In this document: in pieces, positions 24,281 to 35,239 of the stretch
How positions within the stretch are numbered: position 1 is the stretch's first letter
How the letters are laid out: each line of letters begins with the position of its first letter
Assembly (NCBI GenBank): GCA_023055355.1
Contig: JALJCS010000022.1
Span: 12,097,501 to 12,161,500, forward strand
Reading direction: 5' to 3'
Length of the DNA: 64,000 nt
DNA from: Agelaius tricolor
Lineage: Eukaryota; Chordata; Aves; Passeriformes; Icteridae
Notes under the pieces: generated by a model
The model's database searches: none
Told to the model about the DNA's origin: nothing
Seen by the model: the letters and a program-made list of their open reading frames with translations, nothing else
Translations under genes and position numbers: made by a program

Positions 24281-25500
24281 CTTTCCTTTGTGTAATTTTC
24301 GTGTTTGGACTTCCCAGTTTGTCCTGAGTTTCTGTTCTTCTTTCTGCCTGTGTTGGGCAAGGTTTGAGCTCTTTGCCCTGTTCCAGTTTTCAGCCTCTTT
24401 TTGCACCTGCTCTGGCATCTGTAAAGCTCAGAGCTGCTGTTTTTAAAGGGAAAAGGCAAAGTCCAACTGCAATTGCTGGAAATAGGATCACTGCATGGGA
24501 AGGGCTGGGCTCCTTTGGGATCTTGGAGCATTTACATGGAGGGGCACTGACAGCAGAGCATTCCCAAACTAAATGCAGGTAAAGGACTGAAAAGAATGGA
24601 CATAGCAGAAAGAAGAGAGAAAAGTCAGGGTCTTTCCTTTGTGTAATTTTCGTGTTTGGACTTCCCAGTTTGTCCTGAGTTTCTGTTCTTCTTTCTGCCT
24701 GTGTTGGGCAAGGTTTGAGCTCTTTGCCCTGTTCCAGTTTTCAGCCTCTTTTTGCACCTGCTCTGGCATCTCTAAAGCTCAGAGTTGCTGTTTTTAAAGG
24801 GGGAAGGCAAAGTCCAACTGCAATTGCTGGAAATAGGATCACTGCATGGGAAGGTCTGGGCTCCTTTGGGATCTTGGAGCATTTACATGGAGGGGCACTG
24901 ACAGCAGAGCATTCCCAAACTAAATGCAGATAAAGGACTGAAAAGAATGGACATAGCAGAAAGAAGAGAGAAAAGTCAGGGTCTTTATTTTGTGTAATTT
25001 TAATGTTTGGACTTCCCAGTTTGTGTTGAATTTGTGTAATTCTTCTTTCTGCCTGTGTTGGGCAAGGTTTGAGCTCTTTGCCCTGTTCCAGTTTTCAGCC
25101 TCTTTTTGCACCTGCTCTGGCATCTCTAAAGCTCAGAGCTGCTGTTTTTAAAGGGAAAAGGCAAAGTCCAACTGCAATTGCTGGAAATAGGATCACTGCA
25201 TGGGAAGGGCTCCTTTGGGATCTTGGAGCATTTACATGGAGGGGCACTGACAGCAGAGCATTCCCAAACTAAATGCAGATAAAGGGCTGAAAAGAGGGGA
25301 TATAACAGAGCGAAGAGAGAAAAACAAGTCAGGATCTTTCTTTTCTATAATTTTAATGTTTGGACTTCCCAGTTTGTCTTGAATTTGTGTAATTCTTCTT
25401 TCTGCCTGTGTTGGGCAAGGTTTGAGCTCTTTGCCCTTTTCCATTTCTCAGCCACTTTTTCCACTTTTTGCACCTGCATCTCTAAAGCTCAGAGCTGATT
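24281..25500. repeat. Tandem array of 351-bp units (about 3.5 copies) in the DOCK1 intron
   Basis: The motif 'ctttcctttgtgtaatttt', or close variants, recurs at 24281, 24632, 24983 and 25336, giving periods of 351, 351 and 353 bases. Units 1-3 are nearly identical and include 'gcctgtgttgggcaaggttt', 'aactgcaattgctggaaat' and 'gcatttacatggaggggc'. Unit 3 carries a short deletion near 25209. Unit 4 is more diverged and stops near 25500. Open frames of 60-72 codons recur on both strands in every unit as a consequence of the duplication. No similarity to a known gene was recognised. Confidence 0.93.
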
Positions 25501-25817
25501 TTAAATAATATTCATTAAGGTGTGGAGGTTTATTGGCAGAACATTGTTAACCCTGTGAGTAAAGGAAACTACAGGGAGTAAACTAAATTTTCTTTCTCTT
25601 TGTTTTTCTATGATTTTTCCACTTCTTCAACCCAGCAATTTTTTGTGCCACTCTCATTTGACTCAGCCAGTAGAACTGAAATCCAGGAGTCTTGGCTTTT
25701 AAACCCAGAGCTGGAGGTGACAACTGCACCTCCCGTTGCAGAGGATTCAGTTTAATCACAAAGCAGTGATTTAGAACTGGGACTAAATTCAGCCAGGCAG
25801 AAATGAAAAGCTTTTTC

Positions 25818-25836
25818 TTAAAAAAAAAAAAAAAAG
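25818..25836. repeat. Poly-A run
   Basis: A run of about 16 A residues within 25818-25836. Confidence 0.75.
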
Positions 25837-26124
25837 GCAAGAAAAAGGGAAAACTTAAGCTGTGGTTTCTTTTTCACCACTGGAGACCCTTAAATCTTCC
25901 TTCAGCCTCTGCTCTTGCTCAAGCAGGAGTTGGAAGCTCAGGGCTGGAAGTGCTGGAGGAAACTTTATGGTCTGTGTTATGTAGGTGGCAGGTTTAGATT
26001 ATTATAATGGTCATATTTGGCCTCAAAAGTCTTCAAAAAGATGAGGTGGAGTGCAATAAAACCAGTCCTTTACCTCTCTGCAGAATAGAGAGTTTAGATT
26101 TATTAAGGAATGTCTGTTCAAAGA

Positions 26125-26205
26125 GGAATTTCTTGCTTTAAGATCCCTCCCAGTCCAGACTCTGCTGTGATTCTGTAAAATCAAAATCTGTGATTCTGCT
26201 GTCAT
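26125..26205 (+). mobile_element. Possible eroded CR1 3' tail
   Basis: 'gatccctcccagtccagac' followed by 'tgctgtgattctgt' and a repeated 'tgtgattctg' resembles a CR1 3' end. The remainder is not recognisable. Confidence 0.4.
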
Positions 26206-27059
26206 CCTGAGATGAAATATTACCTGAGCTCAGGGAGGTTATTTCTGGGACTAACTGATTTTTTTTCCTCTTTTTACTTGGTAAAAAATATTTTTATTTG
26301 AGACACATGTGGTTTAGTTGACAAAAAATGCCTGTTAATGTTCTGCCATGTGGAGAATCTCAGGCTGAGCCCAGGCTGTTTCCTTTCCATCAGTGGATGG
26401 GAATTTTTTAGGGGTCTTACCTGCTGTGAATTCTATTTCCTATTAAACAGGATTTGTAGTTGGAGAGAGAGCAGGAGTTGTAACCCTTCCTCCTTTAGTA
26501 CAGGTTTTTATGTTCAGAAATATTTGTCCTGCTTCCAGTTATTCTGAAAATAAGTAGATTTTTCTTGTCCTGGTGGCTTCCCTCTCTTCCCAGCCCCTCA
26601 AAAACCCTGAGTTTTCCTCATAAAATGAGGTTAATTCATCCAAACCATTTTCTTTTCTATGAGAATCATAAAATGGGAAAAAGAGCAATATTATGAATAC
26701 ATAAACCCCAGGTGAGCATCAGGAGCCTTTTATTTGATCAATAATTAGCTCAGTTGTTACAGAGCATTATTTAAAGTAGCTGGGTGAGCGTGGGGTTATT
26801 AAAATGTAAATATCAGGGGATGGAAATGCAGAGCTGAATCAGCAAAGTAGGTCAGAACCCCCAGGCTCAGGAAGGAACCAAATCATCCTCAATGGAATTC
26901 TGTCACCAAAAAACAGAAAAAACCAGCAGAAAATCTGAAGGTTGAGCTCTTAAATGAAGGCAGATTCTCCTGAGCTGGAGCAGAGCCTGTGGGATGGGTG
27001 AGTGGTGGCAGTGCTGACATCTGAACCAGGAGCAGCTCCAGACTTGCTGTCCATCCATG

Positions 27060-27156
27060 TCAGAGCAGCAGGATCTGCTTCACTGGGCATGGGCAGAGGT
27101 TGGATTTGGTGGTCCTGGGGCTCTTTTCCCACTTCAGAATTCTGGGATTCTGTGAT
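27060..27156 (+). mobile_element. CR1 LINE 3' tail, diverged
   Basis: 'ggcagaggttggatttggtg' followed later by 'cagaattctgggattctgtg' matches the CR1 end in plus orientation with an altered middle. Confidence 0.55.
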
Positions 27157-27245
27157 CCTTGCTGATGTTGTGTGGTGAAATGACAGAGGAGCTCCTTCAC
27201 CAGGAGCATTCTGCAGATGGTGGAACCCAGTACCCTGGAAGTTCC

Positions 27246-27330
27246 CAGAATCCCAGAATAGCTGGGGTTGGAGGAGACCTCAGGAAATCACCCAGTCCAA
27301 CCCCTGCCAGGGCAGGGCCCAAGTGGGTGT
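27246..27330 (-). mobile_element. CR1 LINE short 3' end
   Basis: 'cagaatcccagaatagctgg' and 'ggttggaggagacctcagg', then 'cagtccaacccctgccaggg', form the plus-strand view of a minus-strand CR1 3' end. It directly abuts a plus-strand copy. Confidence 0.75.
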
Positions 27331-27536
27331 GGGATGACTCCAGAGAGGGGAAATTTCACATTGCTTTGTGAAAGAACAAACATGGAGAGACAATATTCAC
27401 CAGGGCCTGGAGGGACAGCACACAGGGGATGGCTTCCCACTGCCAGAGGGCAGGGCTGGATGGGAGATTGGGAATTGGGAATTGTTCCCTGGCAGGGTGG
27501 GCAGGCCCTGGCACAGGGTGCCCAGAGCAGCTGTCA
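27331..27536 (+). mobile_element. CR1 LINE fragment, type A
   Basis: It runs from 'gactccagagaggggaaatt' to 'ggcacagggtgcccagagc' with the hallmark 'ggcagggctggatgggag' and a duplicated gggaatt motif. It ends abruptly where the next copy begins. Confidence 0.8.
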
Positions 27537-28050
27537 GCTGGTCAAAATCAGCTGAGTTGATTTAAACCATACAAACCCATGTGGGCTCATTTTCCCTGGA
27601 TCCAGGAGGGATGTTTGCACAAAGTGCTTTTGCAGCAAGATTTGGGAAGTGAGAACCTCCAGCAGAAAAATGGGGATCAAGAAGGACCAGCCTGGAGAGG
27701 AGCAGCCTCCAGGGAGAGCTCAGAGGCCCTGGCAGGGCCTGAAGGGGCTCCAGGAGAGCTGCAGAGGGACTGGGGACAAGGATGGAGGGACAGGAGCCAG
27801 GGAATGGCTCCCAGTGCCAGAGGGCAGGGCTGGATGGGAGATTGGGAATTGGGAATTGTCCCCTGGCAGGGTGGGGAGGGGCTGGGATGGAATTGCCAGA
27901 GCAGCTGGGGCTGCCCCTGGATCCCTGGCAGTGCCCAAGGCCAGGCTGGGCACTGGGAGCACCTGGGACAGTGGGAGGTGTGGAATGAGATGGGATTTAA
28001 GGCCCATTCCCACCCAAACCAGTCTGGGATTCTGGGGTTCTTGATCTCCA
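27537..28050 (+). mobile_element. CR1 LINE fragment with extended 5' part, type A
   Basis: The CR1 body is at about 27700-28050. Upstream of it, 27590-27690 ('gggatgtttgcacaaagtgc', 'gagaacctccagcagaaa') is shared with the copy at 51547. This copy therefore keeps more 5' sequence than most others here, or both insertions descend from a common longer unit. Confidence 0.8.
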
Positions 28051-28059
28051 AGCCGTGTC

Positions 28060-29308
28060 CTCAGGGTCCCTGCAGCTCCCTGCATCCACTGATGGGGAAT
28101 TTCTGAGCCAGGAAAACATTTGAACAGAGCAGTGGATTAACAGATAAATCTGCTGAAGATCCTGGCTCTCAGAGCTGAGGAAAGACTGATGAGAGCAAGG
28201 ACTTCAGATTGGTTTCTCACTGAAAAGGTTACACAGAAACCAGTCTTAGTTAAAAGTCCAGTTGATGGAACATATTGGGGATTTTTTTTTGTAAGCATTT
28301 GACATTTTAAAGATAGACCAGATAAATACCATTGCTGAGAAACTGTATCAAAGGGAAGATATTCTAACCTTGGAATGAAAGTTCATTTTTATCTCTGTGT
28401 GAAGTGGATCAAGGACTTTCTGCATGAAGTTCTCTTTTCCCCTTTATCTTTCTCACAGCATTTGATATTACTGAAATTGTTAGATAGCAATTACAGATTC
28501 CCAAATAGTAGGAGATGATTTACATTGTAAAGTACACAAAGTTTCTGGTCCAAAGAACTGTGTGTTTATAGCTGTGTGGAAATAAATTGGTTTATGCTGT
28601 TAAATTAACTTGTTCTTGGGCAGCTTTTCACTTACAGAAGCAATTCCTGCTGCTCCCTTTAGGGAGGATCCCTCCCAATTTTTGGATGTCCAAACCACTT
28701 TTGTCCTCTGCCCCAGGTGGAGGTGATGATTTGAGCTGGAAGATGTTCTTATTTTAATACATAAATTTCTGGACAATATCCATGAAGGGAGGGATTATTC
28801 CTAATCTGACTTCAGGGAGTATTTTAGTGCAATCCTAAGAGTTAAATAAATATTTAGTTTTGATTTTTTTCCTCTTTCCATGAACCAGTGTGCTTTTATC
28901 AACTTCCCAAGAGCGTGTCATGACAGGTGGGTCACAATACATGAAGGAACCAGGAGGTTTTGTCCATAGCATGGAAAAAAAATGATGTTTTTTCCAGTAA
29001 AAACTCCTTTTGGATAATTGGTGAGCCAGTGCTTGACCTTGATGAATCCCATGATCGATCCCCTTGATGAATCCCATTGCTTAAATGTGGGATTACTGTT
29101 TTTATAATTTCTGAAATAGAATTATTGTAGGATTTATGGGCATCATGTATAAATGTGCTGGAGTAGGATTCAGGTGTGCTTTTTATGAGAAACAGCTTTT
29201 TGAGGAAGCAGAGCACAAAGACCCCTTTGGAGTGCAGTCATCAATAACTGCCACCACCCCTTGGAGTTCCTTGGTCCCATTTTCTCCAAATATTATCTCT
29301 TCTTTTAG
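28060..29308. other. No recognised repeat before the second DOCK1 exon
   Basis: AT-rich intron sequence with no gene or repeat seen. The acceptor tract is at its end. Confidence 0.5.
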
Positions 29309-29403
29309 GATTTCCTGATGGAGACATTCATCATGTTCAAGAACCTGATTGGGAAGAACGTCTACCCCTTCGACTGGGTGATCATGAACATGATGCAGAA
29401 CAA
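29309..29403 (+). CDS. DOCK1: DOCK1 internal coding exon (31 codons plus 2 bases)
   Basis: This 95-base exon continues the previous one in frame. It follows an acceptor tract ending tcttttag and encodes [20 protein letters not shown], then [11 protein letters not shown] and the first two bases of a lysine or asparagine codon. The donor is gtgagt at 29404, so the exon ends in phase 2 and the next exon must supply the third base; in DOCK1 the expected continuation begins K-VFLRAINQ. The FDWVIMNM segment separates it from DOCK2, which as I recall has a GDWM-type sequence here. Function and location are as for the preceding exon: the helical scaffold before DHR-2. The oddity is that a 15-copy minisatellite begins within the splice donor, a few bases past the exon end. 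No downstream exon was found before the window ends. Confidence 0.93.
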
Positions 29404-29405
29404 GT

Positions 29406-29850
29406 GAGTACAGAGGGAGAGGCTCCAGAGCTGAGTGCAGAGGGAGAGGCTCCAGAGCTGAGTGCAGAGAGAGAAGCTCCAGAGCTGAGTGCAGAGGGAA
29501 AAGCTCCAGAGCTGAGTGCAGAGAGAGAAGCTCCAGAGCTGAGTATAGAGGGAGAGGCTCCAGAGCTCTCCTGAGTACAGAGGGAGAGGCTCCAGAGCTC
29601 TCCTGAGTACAGAGGGAGAGGCTCCAGAGCTCTCCTGAGTACAGAGGGAGAGGCTCCAGAGCTCTCCTGAGTGCAGAGGGAGAGGCTCCAGAGCTCTCCT
29701 GAGTACAGAGGGAGAGGCTCCAGAGCTGAGTGCAGAGGGAGAAGCTCCAGAGCTGAGTGCAGAGGGAGAAGCTCCAGAGCTCTCCTGAGTGCAGAGGGAG
29801 AAGCTCCAGAGCTCTCCTGAGTACAGAGGGAGAAGCTCCTGAGCTCTCCA
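29406..29850. repeat. Minisatellite of 27/32-bp units starting in the DOCK1 splice donor
   Basis: Fifteen tandem units start at 29406, two bases into the gtgagt donor. The unit is 'gagtacagagggagaggctc' followed by 'cagagct', 27 bases. About seven of the units carry five more bases (ctcct), making 32. Early units are 27-mers, middle ones 32-mers, then the two are mixed. Internal variants are gtac/gtgc and gagagg/gagaag. The array explains the long minus-strand open frames of 163-294 codons, which are not genes. Confidence 0.95.
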
Positions 29851-30054
29851 CAACTCCTGGGTTGCCTGGAAACAGCATCTGCAGCCAGCCTGCCCTGCCT
29901 TCTCCTCCTCCTCTGGTGCAAAGAATTATTGAACCATTGGCTCTGGAGGAGTGTTCTAGTGACCTGGTTTAGGGCTCTTGGAGGCCACCTAGAATTTAGG
30001 GTGGTGTCAGTTTTAGAACCTGGATTTTGGAGCTGACTCCAGGTGCAGTAAAAT

Positions 30055-30168
30055 TCTATCCAAGTCTTAAAGTAATTCAGTTTATTCTTTGGAGGGTGAA
30101 TTACATGTTTTTCTATCCATATCTTAAAGTAATTCGTTTTATTCTTTGGAGGATGAGTTGCATGTTTT
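30055..30168. repeat. 57-bp tandem duplication
   Basis: 'tctatccaagtcttaaagta' at 30055 recurs as 'tctatccatatcttaaagta' at 30112, with similarity over the whole 57-base period. There are two copies. Confidence 0.85.
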
Positions 30169-30169
30169 G

Positions 30170-31050
30170 CATATGATCTCACATTAGGTGGTATTGTATG
30201 GAGTTGTATGTCCAGGAATGTCTTCATTGGTGTTGCAAGAAGAATTAAGGAAGCTTTTAAATCCAAATTCCATCACCCCAGTAATGTGGAAAGAGGCTGA
30301 AAATGTTCCTAATGCTCATTTTTTTCCCCAATAATTGCAGTTCTGTCATTATTTAGCATTCCTTTGTGCAGTGTTTTATGCTGGTGACATTTTATTAAGT
30401 GAGTCAAATGCTTTTATGTGTACTGAGATGAAAGTATAAGGGAAAAACATTATATTTACCAGTTGCCTGGAGAAATCTCTTCTGCATTTACTGGAAGCTA
30501 CCATGGCTGTAAAGTTGTCAGTGTTTCCCTATATAAAATCCTGAACCACAGCTCCTGCTCTCCTTATAAAAATGCACCATAACTTTAATCTTGGCTCCTG
30601 TAGTTCCCTTAACTCCCTAATAAAATCTGTTCTGGATAAATAGGAGTCAGGAGATTGAGCCATCTTTGGGTTCTTCCTGCTGCTTTGGAATGCTTGGGAA
30701 GCACCTGGTGTTTGAAATAAGGGGCACATTGAGAGCTGATGAGGAACATCTGAAACCCTTTGGATTTCTTTCTTTTTTTATTCATTTTGAAAGTGGTTTT
30801 GCTTCAGCAGCTCCGAGTACCTTGGGAGCTGTGTTGGAGGTGTAGGGAAACCCTCCCAGCCTGTGTTACCTGTGAACAGGAGAGCTCTGGGTTCCTGAAG
30901 TTTGGGAGAGATTGAAACAGGATTGGGAAGGTTTGTGTGTGGACATTGCAATGCCTTAACTGGCTTTGCTGAGTGGAGACAGGGCAATTACAGTGTGGCC
31001 AGCATTGCAGGGAGTGTTCCTTGTATCAGCCCAGCACAGGAGGGACAGTG
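30170..31050. other. No gene or recognised repeat
   Basis: Unique AT-rich intron sequence. Confidence 0.5.
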
Positions 31051-31059
31051 AGCTCATGG

Positions 31060-31492
31060 ACAGCATCCAGAGAGTGCCACGGGGCTGCTCCAGGGCTGGT
31101 GCCCCTCAGGGGCAGGCTGGGACACCTGGGGGGGCTCACCTGGACAGGAGCAGCTCCAGGGAGAGCTCAGAGCCCCTGGCAGGGCCTGAAGGGGCTCCAG
31201 GAGAGCTGCAGAGGGACTGGGGACAAGGATGGAGGGACAGGAGCCAGGGAATGGCTCCCAGGGCCAGAGGGCAGGGCTGGATGGGAGATTGGGAACTGGG
31301 AATTCCTGGTTATGAGAGTGGGATGGGGCTGGGATGGAATTGCCAGAGCAGCTGTGGCTGCCCCTGCATCCCTGGCAGTGCCCAAGGCCAGGCTGGACAC
31401 TGGGGCTGGGAGCACCTGGGACAGTGGGAGGTGTCCCTGCCATGTCACTGGGTGGGATTTAAGGTCCATTCCCACCCAATCCAGTCTGGAAT
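31060..31492 (+). mobile_element. CR1 LINE 3' fragment, type A
   Basis: The recognisable body starts near 31140 ('gagcagctccagggagagct') and passes through 'tccctggcagtgcccaaggc' and 'gggaggtgtccctgcc' to 'ccacccaatccagtctgg'. The stretch 31060-31140 is probably its 5' part ('cagcatccagagagtgcc'). Confidence 0.88.
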
Positions 31493-32640
31493 TGTATTCT
31501 CTTCACATTATTGCCAGGTGACCTCTCAGTCTTCACTTGGGTAGGGATTTCACCTTGGGTTTTATTTGGCACTGTGAAATTCTGGCCAAACAAATGAAAG
31601 AGCAAAGGTACAAAAAGAACCTTTCCCTGCTCCTGGTTTTTTCCTTAAAGCACAAAGGGATCCTTCCCCCAGGCAGTTCCTCATGGAAAATTTGGAGCGA
31701 ATCAAAGCATGGTGGTTCACAGTGAGGACAGAGACTTGGAGTTTTTATCCTTAAAAATAGTCTTGTCTTTTCCCATGCTGAACCTGCAGTCCTGAGGAAA
31801 CAGAAATGGGATGTGTTGATGATCTTTGATTCTTCCTGACTCCCCTCAGTGTCTGCAGAATATCTGAGTAGTATTTAAAGTTAAAACAAAAACATTTCCC
31901 AGTCTTTTTGGTGTTGAAGAGGATCTTCAGATGTCCTAAGGGGGGTTGTTCATCCCTAATTCCCTCATTCTTTCATTCCCATTGCACCAGCTCCTTTGGA
32001 AATTCTTCTCAGTTGATTTCCCTGCTTTTCATTTTTCCTGCTGGAATTAACGTGGTTTCCTAGCCCAGAAAGCTGCATTGTAAAATACCTTGTTTTGTCC
32101 ATCTGCTCCATTTATTTCCACCCTTATAAAGTTTTATTGAAGAAAACCAGATGAAATTTAAGAACAAATTCTGTCTTTTAAGGCTGTGACATCCCCTCTA
32201 TAGAAATAACTCCAAATGTGCAATTTTGTGTCGCTTCTGAAAGCACCTCCTTGGGCAGTTTCTGTGCCATAACCAAATCAAGGGAACTAAATTTTAAATG
32301 TATCCATAATTTCATTTGTTTCCTGCATGGAGTGTATCTGGTAGTGTGAAACAATGGGAAAAAGAATAAAAATAGCAGGAAAATCAAGCTCTGATTCCTC
32401 TTTGAGATCGGTCCTTTAGGAGGTTTCTCCTAAAGCTCCTCTCCATGCAGTGCTTTGCTTCCAGATTAAAATACTCTGGATTAAGGAGGGGCTTCAAATA
32501 TTCTGGATGAGATGAAGTTACAGCCATGGGGGAAGAGGGGAATGGAGAAATGCATGTGAATGACTGGATTGCAGGGAATATTTGGAAATGTAAGTTCAGT
32601 TCAAATTTAGTGTTCTATTTTTTCACCTTCACCACTGGGA

Positions 32641-32692
32641 TAAATATATAGAAATATATATATTTTATATATATATATGTATTATATATATA
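32641..32692. repeat. TA-rich microsatellite
   Basis: Interrupted ta dinucleotide runs, including 'atatatatatat'. Confidence 0.85.
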
Positions 32693-32817
32693 AATTCTGC
32701 ACACTCATTAATAGTGACAGAAATTATTCTGAAAACTTTGCCTGCCTGGTTTTGGTCCAGTGCATGAAAACATCAGGGTCCTCTCTCTTTTCTGCCTCCC
32801 AGTTTCACTGTGCCAGG

Positions 32818-33006
32818 CTCAGGATGACATCCCAAGTTCAGAATCACATCCCAAATTCAGGATGACATCCCAAGTTCAGGATGACATCCCAAATTCAGGA
32901 TGACATCCCAATTCAGGATCACATCCCAAATTCAGGATGACATCCCAATTCAGGATCACATCCCAAGTTCAGGATGACATCCCAAGCTCAGGCTCACATC
33001 CCATGC
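32818..33006. repeat. 19-bp minisatellite, 10 copies
   Basis: The unit is 'caggatgacatcccaagtt'. Two copies are 18 bases long. Copies differ at gatgac/gatcac and at the second-last bases (agtt, aatt, att). The pattern gives higher-order alternation in the middle of the array. Confidence 0.95.
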
Positions 33007-34194
33007 CTCAGTTCCAACACCTCAAGGAGCCAAACTGTGTTCCCACCTTTCATGCCAAAATGAACACAAGAAATTTTCATATCTAACAAGACAATTCTTC
33101 CTTTTTGGTAAAATACCTTATTTGCTGACTTGTCTAATGTATTAAAATTCTCATTTTAGCAAAGCAATTTGTTGATTCAGAGCCCAAGGTGTTGGTGTTA
33201 CCAATTTGATGGAATTGCCACCAGTGTGTTCAAGGTGACATTGGTTTGCAGGTGGCTGATCAGCATTTTGGAGGTAAAATAAGAGAATATTCGAACTGAT
33301 GCAGTGGCTTTTTCCTTTCACTTCCAAATTTTGGTCCAGATCTTCCCCTGGTTTACTGTAAACAACAATATTTAAGGAAAGGAGATGGAAAAAAACACTG
33401 AGGGATGAGAAAGATGGATAAGGGACCATTAAATGCACTTTTGAAACAGCTCCTTGTAAGGGGGAGCTGGAAATGTCTTAGAATTCCTCTTAGGATACTT
33501 TTCCACCTTTAAATCCAGCTGTTGTAGGTTTTGTCTGTGCCCACATTTTCAGGAAATTCAAGCCACAATATCTGTATTTAGGAGTTTTAAGCAATCAGGG
33601 AGTTTTCCTGTGTTTCTGGCTATGGTTAGGAAGTGCTTTGGAGGCACGTTCTTCATTCCAGGCATCTCCAGGAAAGCACACACGAGGAGTTGGAACTGTG
33701 AAAGCAGTTACAAGAAAAGGCAGGGATTTTGTGATTTTGTCTTGTTTCCATTTTCCCCATTGAAAGCACGTTTGGAAATGATTCCGAAATGTTTTAGAAA
33801 TTGTTGTTAACTTTTGTCAGAAGCTGACAAGCTAAACTTAGGTTCCTCCTAAACACATAACTCAGAACATGAAAGTAATTCCTCCCTACGGTTCCGTAAA
33901 TGAAAATAATTTAGTCTTTGGTCTTACTTTTGGCATTTGAGACAATTCAGTTCCTTTGGTAAGACCTTATGATATATTAATTTGTAGCTGCTACTTTCAT
34001 CTGCAGCTGTGCCAGTGGAAGCTGAGTTGCCTACGAAAAAGGAATTTGATGTTTGCTGTTCTATTTTTTGTTTCTAATGTCCACATTTACATAAAATACC
34101 TGTTTGTTTTGCCTTTTGAAGTCAGAGAGAAAGGGATGAGATGCTCTCAGTGAAAATGAGGTTTCTTGTCTCTGTTGGTTTTTTATTCCAGAGG

Positions 34195-34345
34195 AAATAG
34201 AGCTGGCCTGGGGAGGGAATCTGGAGGGTGTTACCTGTTGTGTCAGGGAGGGTTAGGTTGGATATCAGGAGAAGATTCTTCCCAAAGGATGGCTGAGCAC
34301 TGGAAAAGCTCCTCAGGGAATTGTCACAGCCCCAGACTCTGCTCA
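34195..34345 (+). mobile_element. CR1-like LINE fragment, distinct subfamily
   Basis: 'ggttaggttggatatcagga' and 'gaagattcttcccaaagg', then 'ggatggctgagcactgg' and 'cagggaattgtcacagcccc', resemble a CR1 variant whose 3' half reads 'gtcacagcccca' instead of the type A or B motifs. Confidence 0.6.
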
Positions 34346-34620
34346 GCAGCGACAGAAATATTCCTGTATTGTGCCCCCTGTTACCAGCACAAATCCAAAC
34401 CACCACTCCACACCTTCCATGGAGAAAATGCCCTCAACCACACCCAAACCCAGCCCGCCAGCCCAGAATCTCAGTGAATGTTCTGTGTGAAAAGCAAAAA
34501 AAAGCCTTGCAAAGAGGAGGACAAAGGACTGGGGAGCCGCTCCGGATAAACATGTCCTGGAATGTTTATTTTTGGAGCTTCCAGGGAAATGTAGGCAGTT
34601 CTGCTGCCTGGTTGTCATAG

Positions 34621-34755
34621 CAGTACCTGTCAGATCCGTGCTGTGCTCTCAGAATTACCTCCAGTGATGTTTGTGACCATCCATCAGCAGTGGGCAAACC
34701 CTGACGTGCGTCAGGAACCGCAGCAACTTCTGCGCAGCTCGGGACCTCCACAACT
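34621..34755 (+). other. Unassigned CpG-richer patch with exon-like borders
   Basis: The patch is preceded by a weak acceptor (gttgtcatag) and followed by a donor (ct then gtgagt). One frame is open through all 135 bases, but the peptide matches neither DOCK1 nor anything I recognise. It contains the 16-base palindrome cctgacg-tg-cgtcagg at 34700-34715, which includes a CRE-like tgacgt half-site. A regulatory element or noncoding exon is possible, and chance is the default. Confidence 0.2.
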
Positions 34756-35239
34756 GTGAGTTTATCCTTCCTGACAAGGCCCCCAAAGCCACACTAAAAT
34801 CTGGGTTTAGCTTATGGAAATTTGGCTTCATGGTGATATTGTGCTGGGTTGGAGGCAGGCTTATGGAAACAAAAGCAGGATGGTTTTAATAAATGTATGA
34901 AAATAGGCTCTTTGCACTTACATAATTGAGCAGTCAAGTCGCATCCATCAGATGAGTGCAAGTGCAAAAGCTCTGATTTAAAACCATCCCGAGCTCCTGC
35001 TGGATGAGGGGTAGTTTTCATAACAGGGGAAAAGAGGCCAGAAGGATGGAAAAGATTCTGGATTGCAAACTACAGGAAAAGCAGGGCACCCCAGTTTCAC
35101 AGCCTATCAGGTGTTATTGAATCTTTGGGATTGGGGTGGAGGGAGCAGGAAAAAAAGCTTTAAAATCATCATTTCATTTCCCAAGTCCCTTTGTGGGTTC
35201 AAGCTTGTGTTAATTCCATGTTCAAAGACATTATTCATG

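Larger units (their letters stand above)
23522..29308 (+). other. DOCK1: DOCK1 intron between the two recognised exons
   Basis: The intron begins gtgagt and ends tcttttag. It is 5,787 bases long and phase 0. It holds the 351-base tandem array (24281-25500) and a cluster of CR1 fragments at 27.0-28.05 kb. The stretches 23522-24280 and 28060-29308 show no repeat or gene that I recognise. Confidence 0.9.

Noticed and set aside
24037..25123. 60-72 codon open frames conserved in each 351-bp unit on both strands
   Set aside because: Recent duplication explains the conservation. No evidence of selection can be drawn from near-identical units.
29183..30266. Minus-strand open frames of 163, 231 and 294 codons rich in SGASPS/ALEPLP repeats
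   Set aside because: They are translations of the 27/32-bp minisatellite and run across the DOCK1 exon in antisense. There is no family resemblance and no splice or start context.
32818..33006. Regularly spaced short repeats resembling a CRISPR array
   Set aside because: Units are tandem with no unique spacers, and the DNA is clearly vertebrate.
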